In this document: in pieces, positions 1 through 10,526 of the stretch
Layout: each line of letters opens with the position of its first letter
Numbering within the stretch: position 1 is the stretch's first letter
Assembly: GCA_963710715.1 (NCBI GenBank)
Contig: CAVQBL010000016.1
Location: 124,001 to 188,000 of the forward strand
Reading direction: 5' to 3'
DNA: 64,000 nucleotides
Origin: CAVQBL01 sp963710715
GTDB taxonomy: Bacteria; Pseudomonadota; Gammaproteobacteria; DSM-16500
Notes under the pieces: generated by a model
What the model saw: the letters and a program-made list of their open reading frames with translations, nothing else
Databases searched by the model: none
Told to the model about the DNA's origin: nothing
Made by a program: the position numbers and the translations under genes

Positions 1-347
1 GACGTGATGAATTCTTTAGCGAATTAAATGCGCGTCTGCAAAAGCTAGAAGAAGAAAAAATTTTAGACCTCAATGAATTAAAAAATAATGAAGAACTTGT
101 TGATGTCGTTATCAAAGCTACGAAGTCTGCAATATCTACAAGGGAAAAAGAAAAAAGAGAAGCCTTATTAAATGCAATTTTGAATACATCGTTAGGTAAA
201 ACACCAAAAGAAAATCTGACCGATATTTTTATCAATTGGATTGATTCATTCACAGAATGGCATATCAAAATACTAAATTTATTTAGTGAACCAGATAAAC
301 ATGTACGTGCTAATCCGCCAGGATTTGGTTCTAGTTTTTCCTGTTAA
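1..347 (+). CDS. Hypothetical protein, 3' part only (5' end outside window)
   Basis: An open frame enters from the left edge in frame 3 and stops at TAA 345-347, giving about 114 residues. The visible part is hydrophilic and helical: a Glu/Lys/Leu-rich stretch, then a segment reading ATKSAISTREKEKREALL followed by FINWIDSFTEWHIKILNLF. I recall this kind of helical segment from a widespread uncharacterised protein of about 230-270 residues, in which more sequence follows the WHIKIL part. If that is right the copy here is shortened at its C-terminus, next to the recombinase region that starts 38 bases downstream on the other strand. No function is assigned. Confidence 0.6.
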   Translation, partial: RDEFFSELNARLQKLEEEKILDLNELKNNEELVDVVIKATKSAISTREKEKREALLNAILNTSLGKTPKENLTDIFINWIDSFTEWHIKILNLFSEPDKHVRANPPGFGSSFSC

Positions 348-384
348 ATCCACGCTGAATACAATGGCCTTTAAGATTCAAGTT

Positions 385-2498
385 TTAGCTAGGAAGACTA
401 GGAATTCCTAGCTCTTTGTTAACAGTAATTAAAATACGATAATCTTTACCATCCCCGGCTTTAAAAAATTCTGGTTTGACCGTCACACTTCCTTCCTCTA
501 TTAAATCTTTAATGTATTCATCCAACTCATTTGCATCCATAAGATCAAATTTTTGTGTCCCAAATTGCTTTTCTAATAAATCGGCTAACTCATTAGCACT
601 TTGGTTATAAGCTTGTAATTGCTCAGTGGCATAGTGAGCCTGTGTACCGCGCAACACTCCACCAGGCATACTTTCTGTAATATAGTGGTAGAGATGCTCT
701 ACATCACTATGGCCAAGAAACCATCGCAACGTATCCATGCCACCAAAACTACTACCCCAAAAAAAGAGCATCGCAAAAAAACGGCGTAATTGATGCTGAC
801 GAATATAGTATCGCTTACCATCTTGGGCAAGCGGGGTTTCCATATAATCACAAAAGAAATTTATCGATTCGTTAAATGATATTTCACAAAGAGCCACCAG
901 TCCTCTTCCGTATGCTGATGGATAAGAAAACAAAGAATGATACTCATTAAGCATTCCTGTTTTTTAAGTGTAATCTGTAGACGCTCAAGTAATTGAATAA
1001 AGGTAACAGCAACCTTTGGAATGGGTCGAGCAATTTTTTCTCGTTTGCCGTCATAGCCAGATTTACGAAGCAAAAAATACCAGGTCACGTTTGTTTTTAT
1101 TATGCATTTTGTAGCAATTAAATCTGTAAGCTCCCTTTGGCGTCGTGCCATAAGTGTGCCTATTACAATTTGAATAGCACCATAAAGCACACGTAATAAT
1201 TCCCAGAGTCCTTCGTTGGCACGTAAACACGAATAATAAGTAGCATTATCAATTGTTTTAAAAAATTTTTCTTCATGCTGATGTATTAACCATCGCTTTA
1301 CACCGAGGGCACGAATAGTTGGCGTTAAGTAAGGCGAAATATCCCTCTCTTTTTGTTGCCATTGACTTAATGTTTTATTTTCAGCGTGAGAAGCTTTAAT
1401 AATTGCCAAATAACTATCAATTAGATCTTCGCCATAGGTTAACCCAAACTCAATTGCTTTGCGTAAGGAGGTGAATACAACACAACTAGGCAATGTACGA
1501 ACTCTTCCAGATTGGTTGAGTTTAAGATAGATCCATGAGATGGTGATGTTTGATTGCTTTTAATGCTTGAGTTGGAACAGGAAGACCTATGGCATCAGTA
1601 AACCAATATAACGCAATGAATGGCAATAATCTGAAAAAGTGCTCTCTTTCATGTTATTACCTTTTGTATGCACTGCCACAGCTAGGTACTTCCGTGCAGT
1701 ATATATAGCAGGATCAATACCCAGTTCGGGAAAATGAGGAAGGGTAGTGCTTTTTCCAGCCAGGGTATTTGCATAGATGAATGAAGCAAGCTTAGTATTA
1801 TTGGGCACTTTGCAAAATCCACCAATATCCGCCCCAGTGCGGCGATAAAATTCATTCAAGTATAACCAGACTCGCGCTTTAACCAATTCAACGGCGCTCA
1901 AATCCAACGCCCATTCATCTTGCCGGATACCATTTTCCTTCAGAAAAGGAAACGCTGTGGTTGTATCTGTGATTATTTTGCAATCTATGACCTGAATCTT
2001 TTCTTTTAAAAATTGACTCAATTTGTCGCGCCAGCGATAGATTCCTTGATGGGATGTGCGATGACTGCCAATTTCCAATAAAATTGAAGTGATATCGCTT
2101 TCCGTGAGAGAAATAAATCCATATAGATGGAGTGGATAACGTTCAATGTTTAATAAAAGATAATCAATCAATTTAAGGGCAATGTTTACTCTGTGATACG
2201 CTGATGTACCATTTAGTTTCATTCCTTCTGAGGTATCAGAATGAGTTTGTATGCAAAGAAAGCATTTTAAAGTATCTAGTAATATCACATGCTTTGAATC
2301 AGTCAATCTTGAACCATCAGGAAATGTAATGCGAAAATCAATTATCTTTTTATAGTTACAATCCTCAAAATAACACTCCCATATATCATATTCAAATGCA
2401 CTTGTAAGCCAGAATGCTTGGCGATATTGCGTTCCTCGATCACCTAAAAGCTGATGCATAAAATTTAACTCCACTGGAATGGTCGCGAGATTAGCCAT
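385..2498 (-). pseudogene. Tyrosine recombinase-type protein, broken by several frameshifts
   Basis: Three consecutive frames on the minus strand together look like one protein of about 700 residues. The first part (2498-1587, starts MANLATIPVELNF) ends at RYIGLLMP-stop, but the next frame continues FTDAIGLPVPTQALKAIK across the junction. One added T in the run at about 1597 would join the frames. A second break near 1530 is followed by LNQSGRVRTLPSCVVFTS. A third break near 960 lies in a run of six A (minus strand), and one more A would join LERLQITLKK to TGMLNEYHSLF. The last part (to 385) has the recombinase box: HQLRR, then LGHSD and YHYI, matching the H-x-x-R, H and Tyr of tyrosine recombinases. 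Its ATG overlaps the stop of the upstream recombinase by 8 bases (coupled translation). Either a decayed gene or several sequencing indels. Confidence 0.72.
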
Positions 2499-4830
2499 AA
2501 ATAATGGCCTCCATTTTATCTGGATTAGCTTGGCTCTTTGCTATCTCTAAATAGATTCTAAAATTTTCGCCAGAAACATGGTTACTTCCATGTTCGATAT
2601 GAGCAACAAGATGCTCAGTAACATCCGACCAATAGGCTGCTCTACCACATACGCGTTTTTTTGCATTAGCAACAGCACGTTGAAGGCTGATAAGCATGGT
2701 CAATACACTTGTGTTAATACTAAAAATAATATCACTCGACATTTCTGGCATTAATGAAATACTTTCATCATCAGGACTCTCAAGATGCGCTGGAATGGTT
2801 TTCAATGCATGATTTTTCATAAAATCATGAAACTCATTTATGCTGTTAAATTCAGTGGCTTCTAATAGGAGATGGCTATCCTTCATTGCTTCAACAATAA
2901 TGCCTTGCTGAAAAATTCGTATCCAGCGGGATTGGAAAAAATTAAAAATGGAAGTAGGTAAGTAGTGTGCTAATGCTCTGGGGTTATAGTCTTTATGACC
3001 AAGTGCTTTAGACATTCCCTCAACATTGCGAGTTTCCAGATATATTAATACTGCTTTGGATGCACGTAACGATCCCAAATTAAAACGAGCACTAATTTTT
3101 TCTGCTTGCTGTTGTGTAACATCCTGCGTGGGAACGCAAAGCGCATCATAAAGAGATTTTTTTGAGTGTCTTCTTGAATGGGCGTATTGTGCAGGCATTC
3201 TTCCTGGAATAGAGCTTTTTCCGCAGGAAAGAAATAAATACCGCCAATTATCATCGCCTTTCATTTTAAGATGTTGTCGAACACAGTCAGTCATAGCGAT
3301 AACTTGCTCGATCCACTTTTTACTATTTGTTGTTAATGGAACGATTTGCTGTGCATTAGCCACGCCACTACGGTGCTTAAATCCATCCAATATCCAGCCG
3401 CCATCTAATTGATAATATCCCGTTAGTTTTCCTTGTTTATTGTAGAGTTTGAATTCTGTCAAAAAACTTGTAACGATATTAGGATGTTCCGCAACTAATA
3501 ATACCATGTAGGGTAAAAGAGCATAGTGAGTTGGTAATCCTAACTCAAAAGCAACTTCTCTGGCCGATAGTGAATAAGAAGAACAAATTAGTGGTCGACC
3601 ATTATTATCATAAATAAAGCCACGTGATTCAAAAGTAGCGCATGAGTTTGCTAACCAATCAGGATTATTTTTATGAGTAATCCATTGGCGAGCATCTTCA
3701 TCCATATATGTTGCTCCCCTAATAGGTTTTACAATTCCTTGTCGTGCCAAACATTTACGTCTTTGAAAACGCTGCCAAAGATCATTTGCTTGAGATTCAG
3801 CAATAGTCACCACGTGGTTGTAGTCTGTTTGAATTTGATTAAATAATAATTCTAGCGCTTCTTCATCAGTGACATGCAGAGGGATGTCAGTCAGCAATTT
3901 TTCTTTCACGTCAATGCCATCAGCAGTTGTTTTTATACGTCTCTCTTCGCCTACGATTGTTGTTGATTGCGGAAGCACTAATTTGCCATAGGGTTCAGCG
4001 AAAATATGGCCTAAAAAATATTTTTCTATAAATCTAACCAAGCGTCTCCAGCGGATTATTAAGTGTTTAACTGAGCTACCTTCACCATTTTTGTATTTTG
4101 TCGTTAGGAAGTGGACAAAAAAATCTTGGAATAAGCGTTGGACATCCGCTGCATTATCAAATTGTGCAAGCGTATAATTTGATGTTGGTAGCCAGCGACA
4201 AAAATCTGTAATGCCTGATGTTAGTGAGTGAGCTCTTCCTGCGTAAATCATTTTGATTTGGTTGAAAATGCGCTCAGTAAACGCATAGCCGTAACGCTCA
4301 TAAATACCATTCAGTGGAACAAACCAGGCCATATTATTTTTACTGTAAATTCGCCATCCTCGCCAGCAATAAACACGTTCTTCACTCAGCGGAAACATTT
4401 CAAATTGCTTCACATAAACTGAGAGGCCTGCGTGAATAGATTTGCTTTCAACAAAGATTTTTGAAAAATAAAGCGCAGGAACGTCAGTTTGTAAAGCGGC
4501 GAGCATTTGATAAAAAAGACGGGTATATTTATAGCGTTTGATAATGGTTCCTGAGACAAATCTGGCTGACCACAACGCGCCAATAAACAAGTTGACGGTC
4601 TGACAAAATTTCGGGCACGAAAGATTAAGCAAGGATAATTGCTTTCCTGTAATCTGTAGGAAACATTCAAATAGCTTAAGTAAACACAAAGCCTTCTCGC
4701 GTTGATCTGGTGAAAATGAGTGAATAGCACTATCTACAGCAGCAATAACAGACTGATCTATATTTTGATATTGATAATAACAAAGGGATCGTGTATTTTG
4801 GACAATTGTCCATTCATTATTCTTATGCAT
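2491..4830 (-). CDS. Large tyrosine recombinase-like protein of a tandem recombinase module
   Basis: About 779 residues if started at ATG 4830, which has AGAGGA five to six bases upstream. The frame is open further up to 4953, but that part overlaps the coding fragment on the other strand, so I prefer 4830. Near the C-terminus there is SLRASKAVLIYLETRN followed by ALGHKDYNPRALAHYLP, which resembles the Arg, His and Tyr boxes of tyrosine recombinases. The rest is not recognised. It is followed with an 8-base overlap by a second recombinase-type gene. Two coupled, very large recombinases at an island edge recall multi-recombinase modules such as RIT elements or the gamma-mobile-trio (GmtY/GmtZ) modules. 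This assignment is inference, since neither length nor a third partner has been checked. Confidence 0.62.
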   Translation of the reverse strand: MHKNNEWTIVQNTRSLCYYQYQNIDQSVIAAVDSAIHSFSPDQREKALCLLKLFECFLQITGKQLSLLNLSCPKFCQTVNLFIGALWSARFVSGTIIKRYKYTRLFYQMLAALQTDVPALYFSKIFVESKSIHAGLSVYVKQFEMFPLSEERVYCWRGWRIYSKNNMAWFVPLNGIYERYGYAFTERIFNQIKMIYAGRAHSLTSGITDFCRWLPTSNYTLAQFDNAADVQRLFQDFFVHFLTTKYKNGEGSSVKHLIIRWRRLVRFIEKYFLGHIFAEPYGKLVLPQSTTIVGEERRIKTTADGIDVKEKLLTDIPLHVTDEEALELLFNQIQTDYNHVVTIAESQANDLWQRFQRRKCLARQGIVKPIRGATYMDEDARQWITHKNNPDWLANSCATFESRGFIYDNNGRPLICSSYSLSAREVAFELGLPTHYALLPYMVLLVAEHPNIVTSFLTEFKLYNKQGKLTGYYQLDGGWILDGFKHRSGVANAQQIVPLTTNSKKWIEQVIAMTDCVRQHLKMKGDDNWRYLFLSCGKSSIPGRMPAQYAHSRRHSKKSLYDALCVPTQDVTQQQAEKISARFNLGSLRASKAVLIYLETRNVEGMSKALGHKDYNPRALAHYLPTSIFNFFQSRWIRIFQQGIIVEAMKDSHLLLEATEFNSINEFHDFMKNHALKTIPAHLESPDDESISLMPEMSSDIIFSINTSVLTMLISLQRAVANAKKRVCGRAAYWSDVTEHLVAHIEHGSNHVSGENFRIYLEIAKSQANPDKMEAIIYG

Positions 4831-4896
4831 AAGTCCTCTAATTCTATTGTTTTGAAAGGGTTCCATAGTTTTGGATAACATGCAAAAGAATATTAA

Positions 4897-5259
4897 AGCG
4901 AAGAAAGAGGAAGCGGAATTGATAAGGTAATTAGTTCGATTGAAGAGTTTCAACTACCTGCGCCCGATTTTATTGCAGGTGACGATTATCTAAGAGTAAT
5001 TATCTATGGACATAAAACACTACGAGCTATGGGGAAATTAGATAAAATTCGTGCTTGTTACCAACATTGCTGTCTAAGGTATGTAAATGGAGAACTTGCA
5101 ACAAATAAATCACTTCGAGAAAGATTTGAAGTTTCAGAAAAGAATTACTCTATAATTTCTCGCATTATTGTCGATGCTATCAGAGAAGGTCTTATTAAAG
5201 TTTATGACCCTAAGAGTAAGTCAAAGAAACACGCTAGCTATGTGCCATATTGGACATAG
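4897..5259 (+). pseudogene. C-terminal fragment of an AlbA_2/RecG-like ATP-binding regulator
   Basis: The frame reads EERGSGIDKVISSIEEFQ from about 4900, passes through KIRACYQHCCLRYV and ends HASYVPYWT-stop at 5259. GSGIDKV, RACYQHCCLKYV-type and EKNYSIISRIIVDAI segments are typical of the C-terminal third of COG2865-type proteins (AlbA_2 DNA-binding plus ATPase domain, usually 450-600 residues). A stop codon lies just upstream (4894-4896), so the N-terminal DNA-binding and ATPase parts are missing. They appear to have been lost where the recombinase gene on the opposite strand begins. An ATG at 5029 could start a 76-residue remnant, but it is more likely a dead fragment. Confidence 0.7.
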
Positions 5260-5476
5260 GGTCTTATGTGATGGTTATGTGATTAAGCCAGGGAGTTTAA
5301 AAGTTAATGTGTTTTAAAACAATAAGTTATAGTTTTATCTTATGTGACTGAACAAATGGAGATTTAATCTTTTTTACACGAATCGGAGCCGAACCTTAAT
5401 ATACTAAAAAAAGCAACGGCAGAATCTCTGAAATCATAAATGATTTAGAAAAAATGGCAAATTATCATAGGAGTGA

Positions 5477-5905
5477 TTGATGAATAATAATGAGAGTCTC
5501 AATTCGAACATGGAAAACACACCTCAATATTTAAAATTGAATTTCCTTGAAATACTAAATATAGCTTGGACTGGAATTCGAAGAGCAAGCATTTTTCTTG
5601 GGTTAGGGTTAAATGCTGCATGGGATCCAACGTATAAAAACTATTTATTACCTGACTCAACTAAGATCCATTTTGTTCCACAGCAACTTTCAAATTCCGA
5701 TATAGAAAGTTCAAAAAGAGATTTTGCTAACTGGCTTATTGGCAATGGATTAAGGGAAGTTAATGAATATTTCGATGTTTTCTTGGATAAAATGCATGAA
5801 GCAACCATGATGGGTTCTACCTTTAAACATAAAAAAATTAATCACAAAATGTTTGCTGAAATAAAAGAAAAATGCTCAAAGTTTTCTAAAATAAGTGAGG
5901 AGTAA
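5477..5905 (+). CDS. Hypothetical protein, 142 aa
   Basis: ATG 5477 has a good ribosome binding site (TAGGAGTGATTG just upstream; a second ATG follows directly). The protein is mixed helical without signal peptide; residues 25-50 (LNIAWTGIRRASIFLGLGL) are moderately hydrophobic but too polar for a clear membrane span. The C-terminal third is Lys-rich. I do not recognise a family. The 217 bases before it hold no gene that I can see, and the gene stands alone between the recombinase region and the Lhr-type helicase. Confidence 0.5.
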   Translation: MMNNNESLNSNMENTPQYLKLNFLEILNIAWTGIRRASIFLGLGLNAAWDPTYKNYLLPDSTKIHFVPQQLSNSDIESSKRDFANWLIGNGLREVNEYFDVFLDKMHEATMMGSTFKHKKINHKMFAEIKEKCSKFSKISEE

Positions 5906-6089
5906 AATTTGATACAGCTAATGTCTAAGTTGCAACAATGCGTTCGGTTTTTTATCATTTAATTTTGATCCTCAATTCCATATTTTAGTTAACATTTTTC
6001 TAGGCTCATGCATGTTGGGAGCAGGACAACATGATCAAATTAGTATATAATTTAATTAGCTCTATCAACTCTATCATTTTCTAATAATT

Positions 6090-9000
6090 ATGTCATTAAA
6101 TAACATCAACTGGGCACACCCCATTGTTCGCGATTGGTTTAAAACGAACGTAGGTGAACCAACCGAACCGCAAATTCAAGGCTGGCCCGCTATTTTATCG
6201 GGACAAAATACATTAATTTCAGCTCCAACCGGTTCTGGAAAAACCTTTGCTGCCTTCTTAACTTGTATCGATGATCTTGTCAGGCAATCTTTAAATGGAC
6301 ACTTGAGCGATCAAACAGAAGTTGTTTATATTTCCCCGCTCAAGGCACTCAGCAACGATATTCATACAAACTTAACCGGCCCATTAGCAGAAATCCATAA
6401 GCTCGCTCATGAGCGAAGTTTATCGATGTCAGAAATACGTGTGGCAGTACGCACGGGTGATACCTTGGTGAAAGAACGCCAAGCCATGTTAAAAAAACCG
6501 CCGCACATTTTAGTCACCACACCGGAATCGTTTTATATTTTATTAACTGCAGAAAAAAGTCGTGCTATGTTAAAAAATGTAAAAACCGTTATCGTTGATG
6601 AAATCCATGTCTTAGTAAATGATAAACGTGGCTCACACTTAACACTTTCATTAGAACGTTTAGAAGCACTCACACAAAAAAAATTACTCCGTATCGGTCT
6701 TTCCGCAACGCAAAGACCCATCGAGTTAGCAGGAAAATTTTTAACTGGTGATCATCACCAACCAACATTAATTAACATAGGTTATGCCAGGCAATTAGAA
6801 TTAAATATAGAAGTTCCCTCAAGTGAATTAGGCGCTGTCGCTTCAAATGAAATGTGGGATGAAATCTATGATCAGATTGCAAAACTCGCCACGCAAAATC
6901 GTTCCACTCTCATTTTTGTTAATACACGTAAATTAGCTGAACGCGTTGCGCATCATTTAGTAGAACGTTTAGGAGAAGATCAAGTTCTGGCTCATCATGG
7001 CAGTTTATCACGTAAATTACGCTTATCCGCAGAAAAGAAATTAAAAAATGGTGAACTCAAAGCATTGGTTGCAACTGCTTCGTTAGAATTAGGAATTGAT
7101 ATCGGAACCGTTGACCTGGTTTGCCAAATTGGTTCTCCACGCGCCATTTCTGTCGCATTACAACGCGTAGGGCGCTCTGGACATTGGCATCAAGCTATCT
7201 CAAAAGGAAAATTTTTTGTTACCACACGTGATGAATTACTAGAATGCGCTGCATTAATTCACGCTATTCGTCATGAAAATTTAGATCAACTTATTATTCC
7301 ACAACAACCGCTCGACATTTTAGCACAACAAATTGTTGCTATTTGTGCAACTGGGGAATGGCGTGAAAAAGACTTATTTAATCTAGTAAAAAAAGCTTTT
7401 CCTTACGCTAATTTATCACTCGAAATTTTCAATTCCATTATCACAATGCTAGCAGATGGAATTGCTGGATCACGCGGTCGCTATAGTGCATATCTCTTTC
7501 GCGACCAAGTCAACGGTGTTGTTAATGCACGACGTGGAGCACGTTTAACCGCTATCCTCAATGGCGGCGCCATTCCTGACAATGGATTATTTACTGTGAT
7601 ATCAGAACCTACGGGTACGATGGTTGGCACCTTGGATGAAGATTTTGCGGTGGAAAGTAATCGAGGTGATATTATTTTACTGGGAACAACATCATGGAAA
7701 ATTAAACGCATCGAAAGTGCAACCGGGCGTGTCTTAGTTGAAGATGCACATGGAGCGCCACCCAGCGTGCCTTTTTGGCGAGGTGAAGCACCCGCACGCA
7801 CCAATGAACTTTCATTAGCTGTTTCTGAGTTGCGCCAAAAATTAAATGATTTATTAATTGATACAGAACAAGCTAAGTCATGGTTAATAAAGCATTGTGG
7901 CGTAGATAATGCTGGTGCAGAACAACTTGTTGAATATTTACTGCAAGGTAAAAAATTACTCGGCGCTATTCCAACACAAAAAACCGTCATTGCTGAACGC
8001 TTTTTTGATGAATCCGGTGGCATGCAACTCGTTATTCATGCACCCTTTGGAGCGCGCATCAATAAAGCTTGGGGATTAGCTTTGAGAAAACGCTTTTGTC
8101 ACTCTTTTAATTTTGAACTGCAAGCGGCAGCAACTGACAATGGATTAAATATTTCATTATCAGAGCAACATAGTTTTCCTTTATCCGATGTATTTCATTT
8201 TTTACATCCCAATACACTCAAAGAAACGCTGGTTCAAGCAGTACTACAATCGCCATTGTTCACTACACGCTGGCGCTGGGTTGCCGTGCGCGCATTAGCC
8301 CTGGCTAAATTTCGTGGTGGAAAAAAAGTGCCGCCGAATATTTTACGCATGTTAGCCGATGATTTATTAGCGGCAGTTTTTCCTGATGCAGCTGCTTGCC
8401 AAGATAATTTAGCTGGAAAAGACATCATTCCACCGGATCATCCGTTAATTAATGAAACCATGAAAGATGCGCTAACGGAAGCATTGGATATGGATGGCTT
8501 GATGCAAGTTATTACTGACATTTTGACTGGAAAAATTAACTGCCTCGCTGTCGATACACCCCTGCCTTCGGTATTTTCACATGAATTACTGAATGCTAAT
8601 CCTTTTGCTTATCTCGATGATGCGCCACTTGAAGAAAGAAGAGCAAGAGCGGTAGAAATGCGCCGCACACTGCCCGAAACCGTATTACAAGAAATTGGAA
8701 AACTCGATCCAGACGCTATTCAAGAAATTCAGCATCAAGCATGGCCAGATGTCAGAAATGCGGATGAGTTACATGATTTTTTACAAACTGTCATTGCATT
8801 GCCCATAAATGAGCAAACGTCAACCTGGAAACCTTTTATCGAAGAACTCATTGCTAACGGTCGTGCAGGCATTGCTCATTACAAAAATAAAAAATTTTTG
8901 ATCGCTGCTGAAAAAGCCAAAACGTTTTTAGCTATTTACCCCAATGCTATTTTAGAACATCAATTAAAAGAAATTGAAATCAACATTCCAAATAAAAGTG

Positions 9001-10253
9001 ACTCTCTATTACAAATGATCAGAGGTTGGATGTTCCACTTAGGACCTACGTCTAGTTTAGAATTAAGTAATAACTTAAACGTTGATTCCAAGGAAATCGA
9101 TCATACTTTGCTACGCTTAGAAAGTAGCGGTGTCATCTTACGCGGTCAATTCCGATTTTCCAATCTGCAACAAATTGAATGGTGTGAACGCCGTTTGCTT
9201 GCACGCATTCATCGTGAAACCTTAGGAAAATTAAGAAAAGAAATTGCACCCGTCACACGTGCTCAGTTTATGTATTGGTTGTTAAAATGGCAACACGTGC
9301 TCCCTGGAAATCAATTGCGTGGAGAACACGGTTTACTTGAAGTGATAAAACAATTACAAGGTTTTGAGATTGCTGCAAATGCTTGGGAGAATCAAATTCT
9401 AGCGAAACGTATGCTTGATTACGATCCTGACATGTTAGACAATTTATGCTTAAGAGGAATCATTGCTTGGGGAAGAATTTCTTCACCGCTTAAAAATAAT
9501 GAAAATTCTTCTAGTAAAAAACGTATTGTGCCAACCAGTGTTGCGCCTATTACATTTTTTGTGCGAGATGAGTGTGATTGGCTCTCACCTTCATTGCAAA
9601 TCGATGAAGATCTCAATGGCTTAAGTCATATTGCAAAAGATATTTATTTGCATTTAAAAAAACACGGAGCCAGTTTTTTTGTCGACATTGTAAAAAATGT
9701 GAATCATTTAAAATCAGAAGTCGAAACTGGATTATGGGAACTCGTCACTGCAGGCTTAATTACTGCCGATGGATTTGATAATTTGCGCTCCTTAATCGAT
9801 CCACGTAGACGTTCAGGAAAAACGGGTAGACGCAGAATAAAAAGTTATAGCAGTGGACGCTGGACTCTCCTGCACACGAATAATGCTATAGATCAAGCAA
9901 AAAAATTAGAATCCATTTGTTGGGTATTATTAGCTCGTTATGGTGTCGTTTTTAGAGATTTATTAACGAGAGAAAAAAATTTACCACGCTGGCGGGAACT
10001 ATTAATTACTTTTCGCCGACTTGAAGATCGTGGTGAAGTGCGCGGTGGACGATTTGTAGATGGATTTTTAGGGGAACAATTTGCGTTGCCCTACGCCGTA
10101 GAATCATTGCGAAATACCAGGAAAAAAACTTCTCAGCACGTTGCACTTGTCATTTCTACTGTAGATCCTCTCAATTTAATGGGAATTATACTACCAGGTG
10201 ACCGCATTACTGCCTCTTCAGGTAAGAATGTGGATTTAAAATTTGATATTTAA
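6090..10253 (+). CDS. lhr: Lhr-type superfamily 2 DNA helicase (DEAD/DEAH box)
   Basis: 1,387 residues. The N-terminal ATPase core is plain: Walker A APTGSGKT (about 45-52), SPLKALSND, DEIH box (170-173), SATQ motif III (205-208), and in the second RecA domain TASLELGIDIG and QRVGRSGH. These are the marks of Lhr rather than of other SF2 helicases. The Lhr winged-helix/beta-barrel core and a long C-terminal extension follow; E. coli Lhr is about 1,540 residues. Known family role: ATP-dependent 3'-5' translocation on DNA and unwinding of RNA:DNA hybrids in repair. No clear ribosome binding site stands before ATG 6090. The gene lies 5' of ku in the same orientation, separated by a palindromic repeat, which suits a DNA-repair context. 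Confidence 0.93.
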   Translation: MSLNNINWAHPIVRDWFKTNVGEPTEPQIQGWPAILSGQNTLISAPTGSGKTFAAFLTCIDDLVRQSLNGHLSDQTEVVYISPLKALSNDIHTNLTGPLAEIHKLAHERSLSMSEIRVAVRTGDTLVKERQAMLKKPPHILVTTPESFYILLTAEKSRAMLKNVKTVIVDEIHVLVNDKRGSHLTLSLERLEALTQKKLLRIGLSATQRPIELAGKFLTGDHHQPTLINIGYARQLELNIEVPSSELGAVASNEMWDEIYDQIAKLATQNRSTLIFVNTRKLAERVAHHLVERLGEDQVLAHHGSLSRKLRLSAEKKLKNGELKALVATASLELGIDIGTVDLVCQIGSPRAISVALQRVGRSGHWHQAISKGKFFVTTRDELLECAALIHAIRHENLDQLIIPQQPLDILAQQIVAICATGEWREKDLFNLVKKAFPYANLSLEIFNSIITMLADGIAGSRGRYSAYLFRDQVNGVVNARRGARLTAILNGGAIPDNGLFTVISEPTGTMVGTLDEDFAVESNRGDIILLGTTSWKIKRIESATGRVLVEDAHGAPPSVPFWRGEAPARTNELSLAVSELRQKLNDLLIDTEQAKSWLIKHCGVDNAGAEQLVEYLLQGKKLLGAIPTQKTVIAERFFDESGGMQLVIHAPFGARINKAWGLALRKRFCHSFNFELQAAATDNGLNISLSEQHSFPLSDVFHFLHPNTLKETLVQAVLQSPLFTTRWRWVAVRALALAKFRGGKKVPPNILRMLADDLLAAVFPDAAACQDNLAGKDIIPPDHPLINETMKDALTEALDMDGLMQVITDILTGKINCLAVDTPLPSVFSHELLNANPFAYLDDAPLEERRARAVEMRRTLPETVLQEIGKLDPDAIQEIQHQAWPDVRNADELHDFLQTVIALPINEQTSTWKPFIEELIANGRAGIAHYKNKKFLIAAEKAKTFLAIYPNAILEHQLKEIEINIPNKSDSLLQMIRGWMFHLGPTSSLELSNNLNVDSKEIDHTLLRLESSGVILRGQFRFSNLQQIEWCERRLLARIHRETLGKLRKEIAPVTRAQFMYWLLKWQHVLPGNQLRGEHGLLEVIKQLQGFEIAANAWENQILAKRMLDYDPDMLDNLCLRGIIAWGRISSPLKNNENSSSKKRIVPTSVAPITFFVRDECDWLSPSLQIDEDLNGLSHIAKDIYLHLKKHGASFFVDIVKNVNHLKSEVETGLWELVTAGLITADGFDNLRSLIDPRRRSGKTGRRRIKSYSSGRWTLLHTNNAIDQAKKLESICWVLLARYGVVFRDLLTREKNLPRWRELLITFRRLEDRGEVRGGRFVDGFLGEQFALPYAVESLRNTRKKTSQHVALVISTVDPLNLMGIILPGDRITASSGKNVDLKFDI

Positions 10254-10360
10254 TCTGGTATTGCGTAGGGCGCACATTAGGGTAATCACTCTCTTGATTT
10301 TATAGCAACAAATATTAGAAAATAGTTGTTTCGTAACTATGCACGACTCTTACAAAAGAA

Positions 10361-10506
10361 CTCGTCATTGCGAGCCTCTCGCCTTAGCTTTATGTGAGGC
10401 GTGGCAATCCAGAATGGTGATAAGTTGTAGGCAGTACTGGATTGCGTAGCCTACCCCAGCATGCTCTTAGCTGGTGTCGCAAAAGGCGCTCCTCGCAATG
10501 ACGAGC
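10361..10506. repeat. R1 palindromic interspersed repeat, long variant
   Basis: It begins CTCGTCATTGCGAG and ends CTCGCAATGACGAG as inverted arms, with GGCGTGGCAATCCAG inside. This copy contains an extra hairpin module (CCCAGC...GCTGG, 10455-10474) in its centre and is therefore longer than most. It fills most of the 273-base gap between the helicase gene and ku. An upstream in-frame ATG for ku lies inside this repeat and is not the real start. Confidence 0.85.
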
Positions 10507-10526
10507 TTTTAAAAAGGACTTTAAAA

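Noticed and set aside
7481..8023. 180-codon open frame antisense to the helicase gene
   Set aside because: It lies wholly inside a conserved helicase gene, has no ribosome binding site and no recognisable protein features.
10461..10526. Upstream ATG extension of Ku
   Set aside because: The added 22 codons are the R1 repeat; the family N-terminus begins at ATG 10527 with a ribosome binding site.
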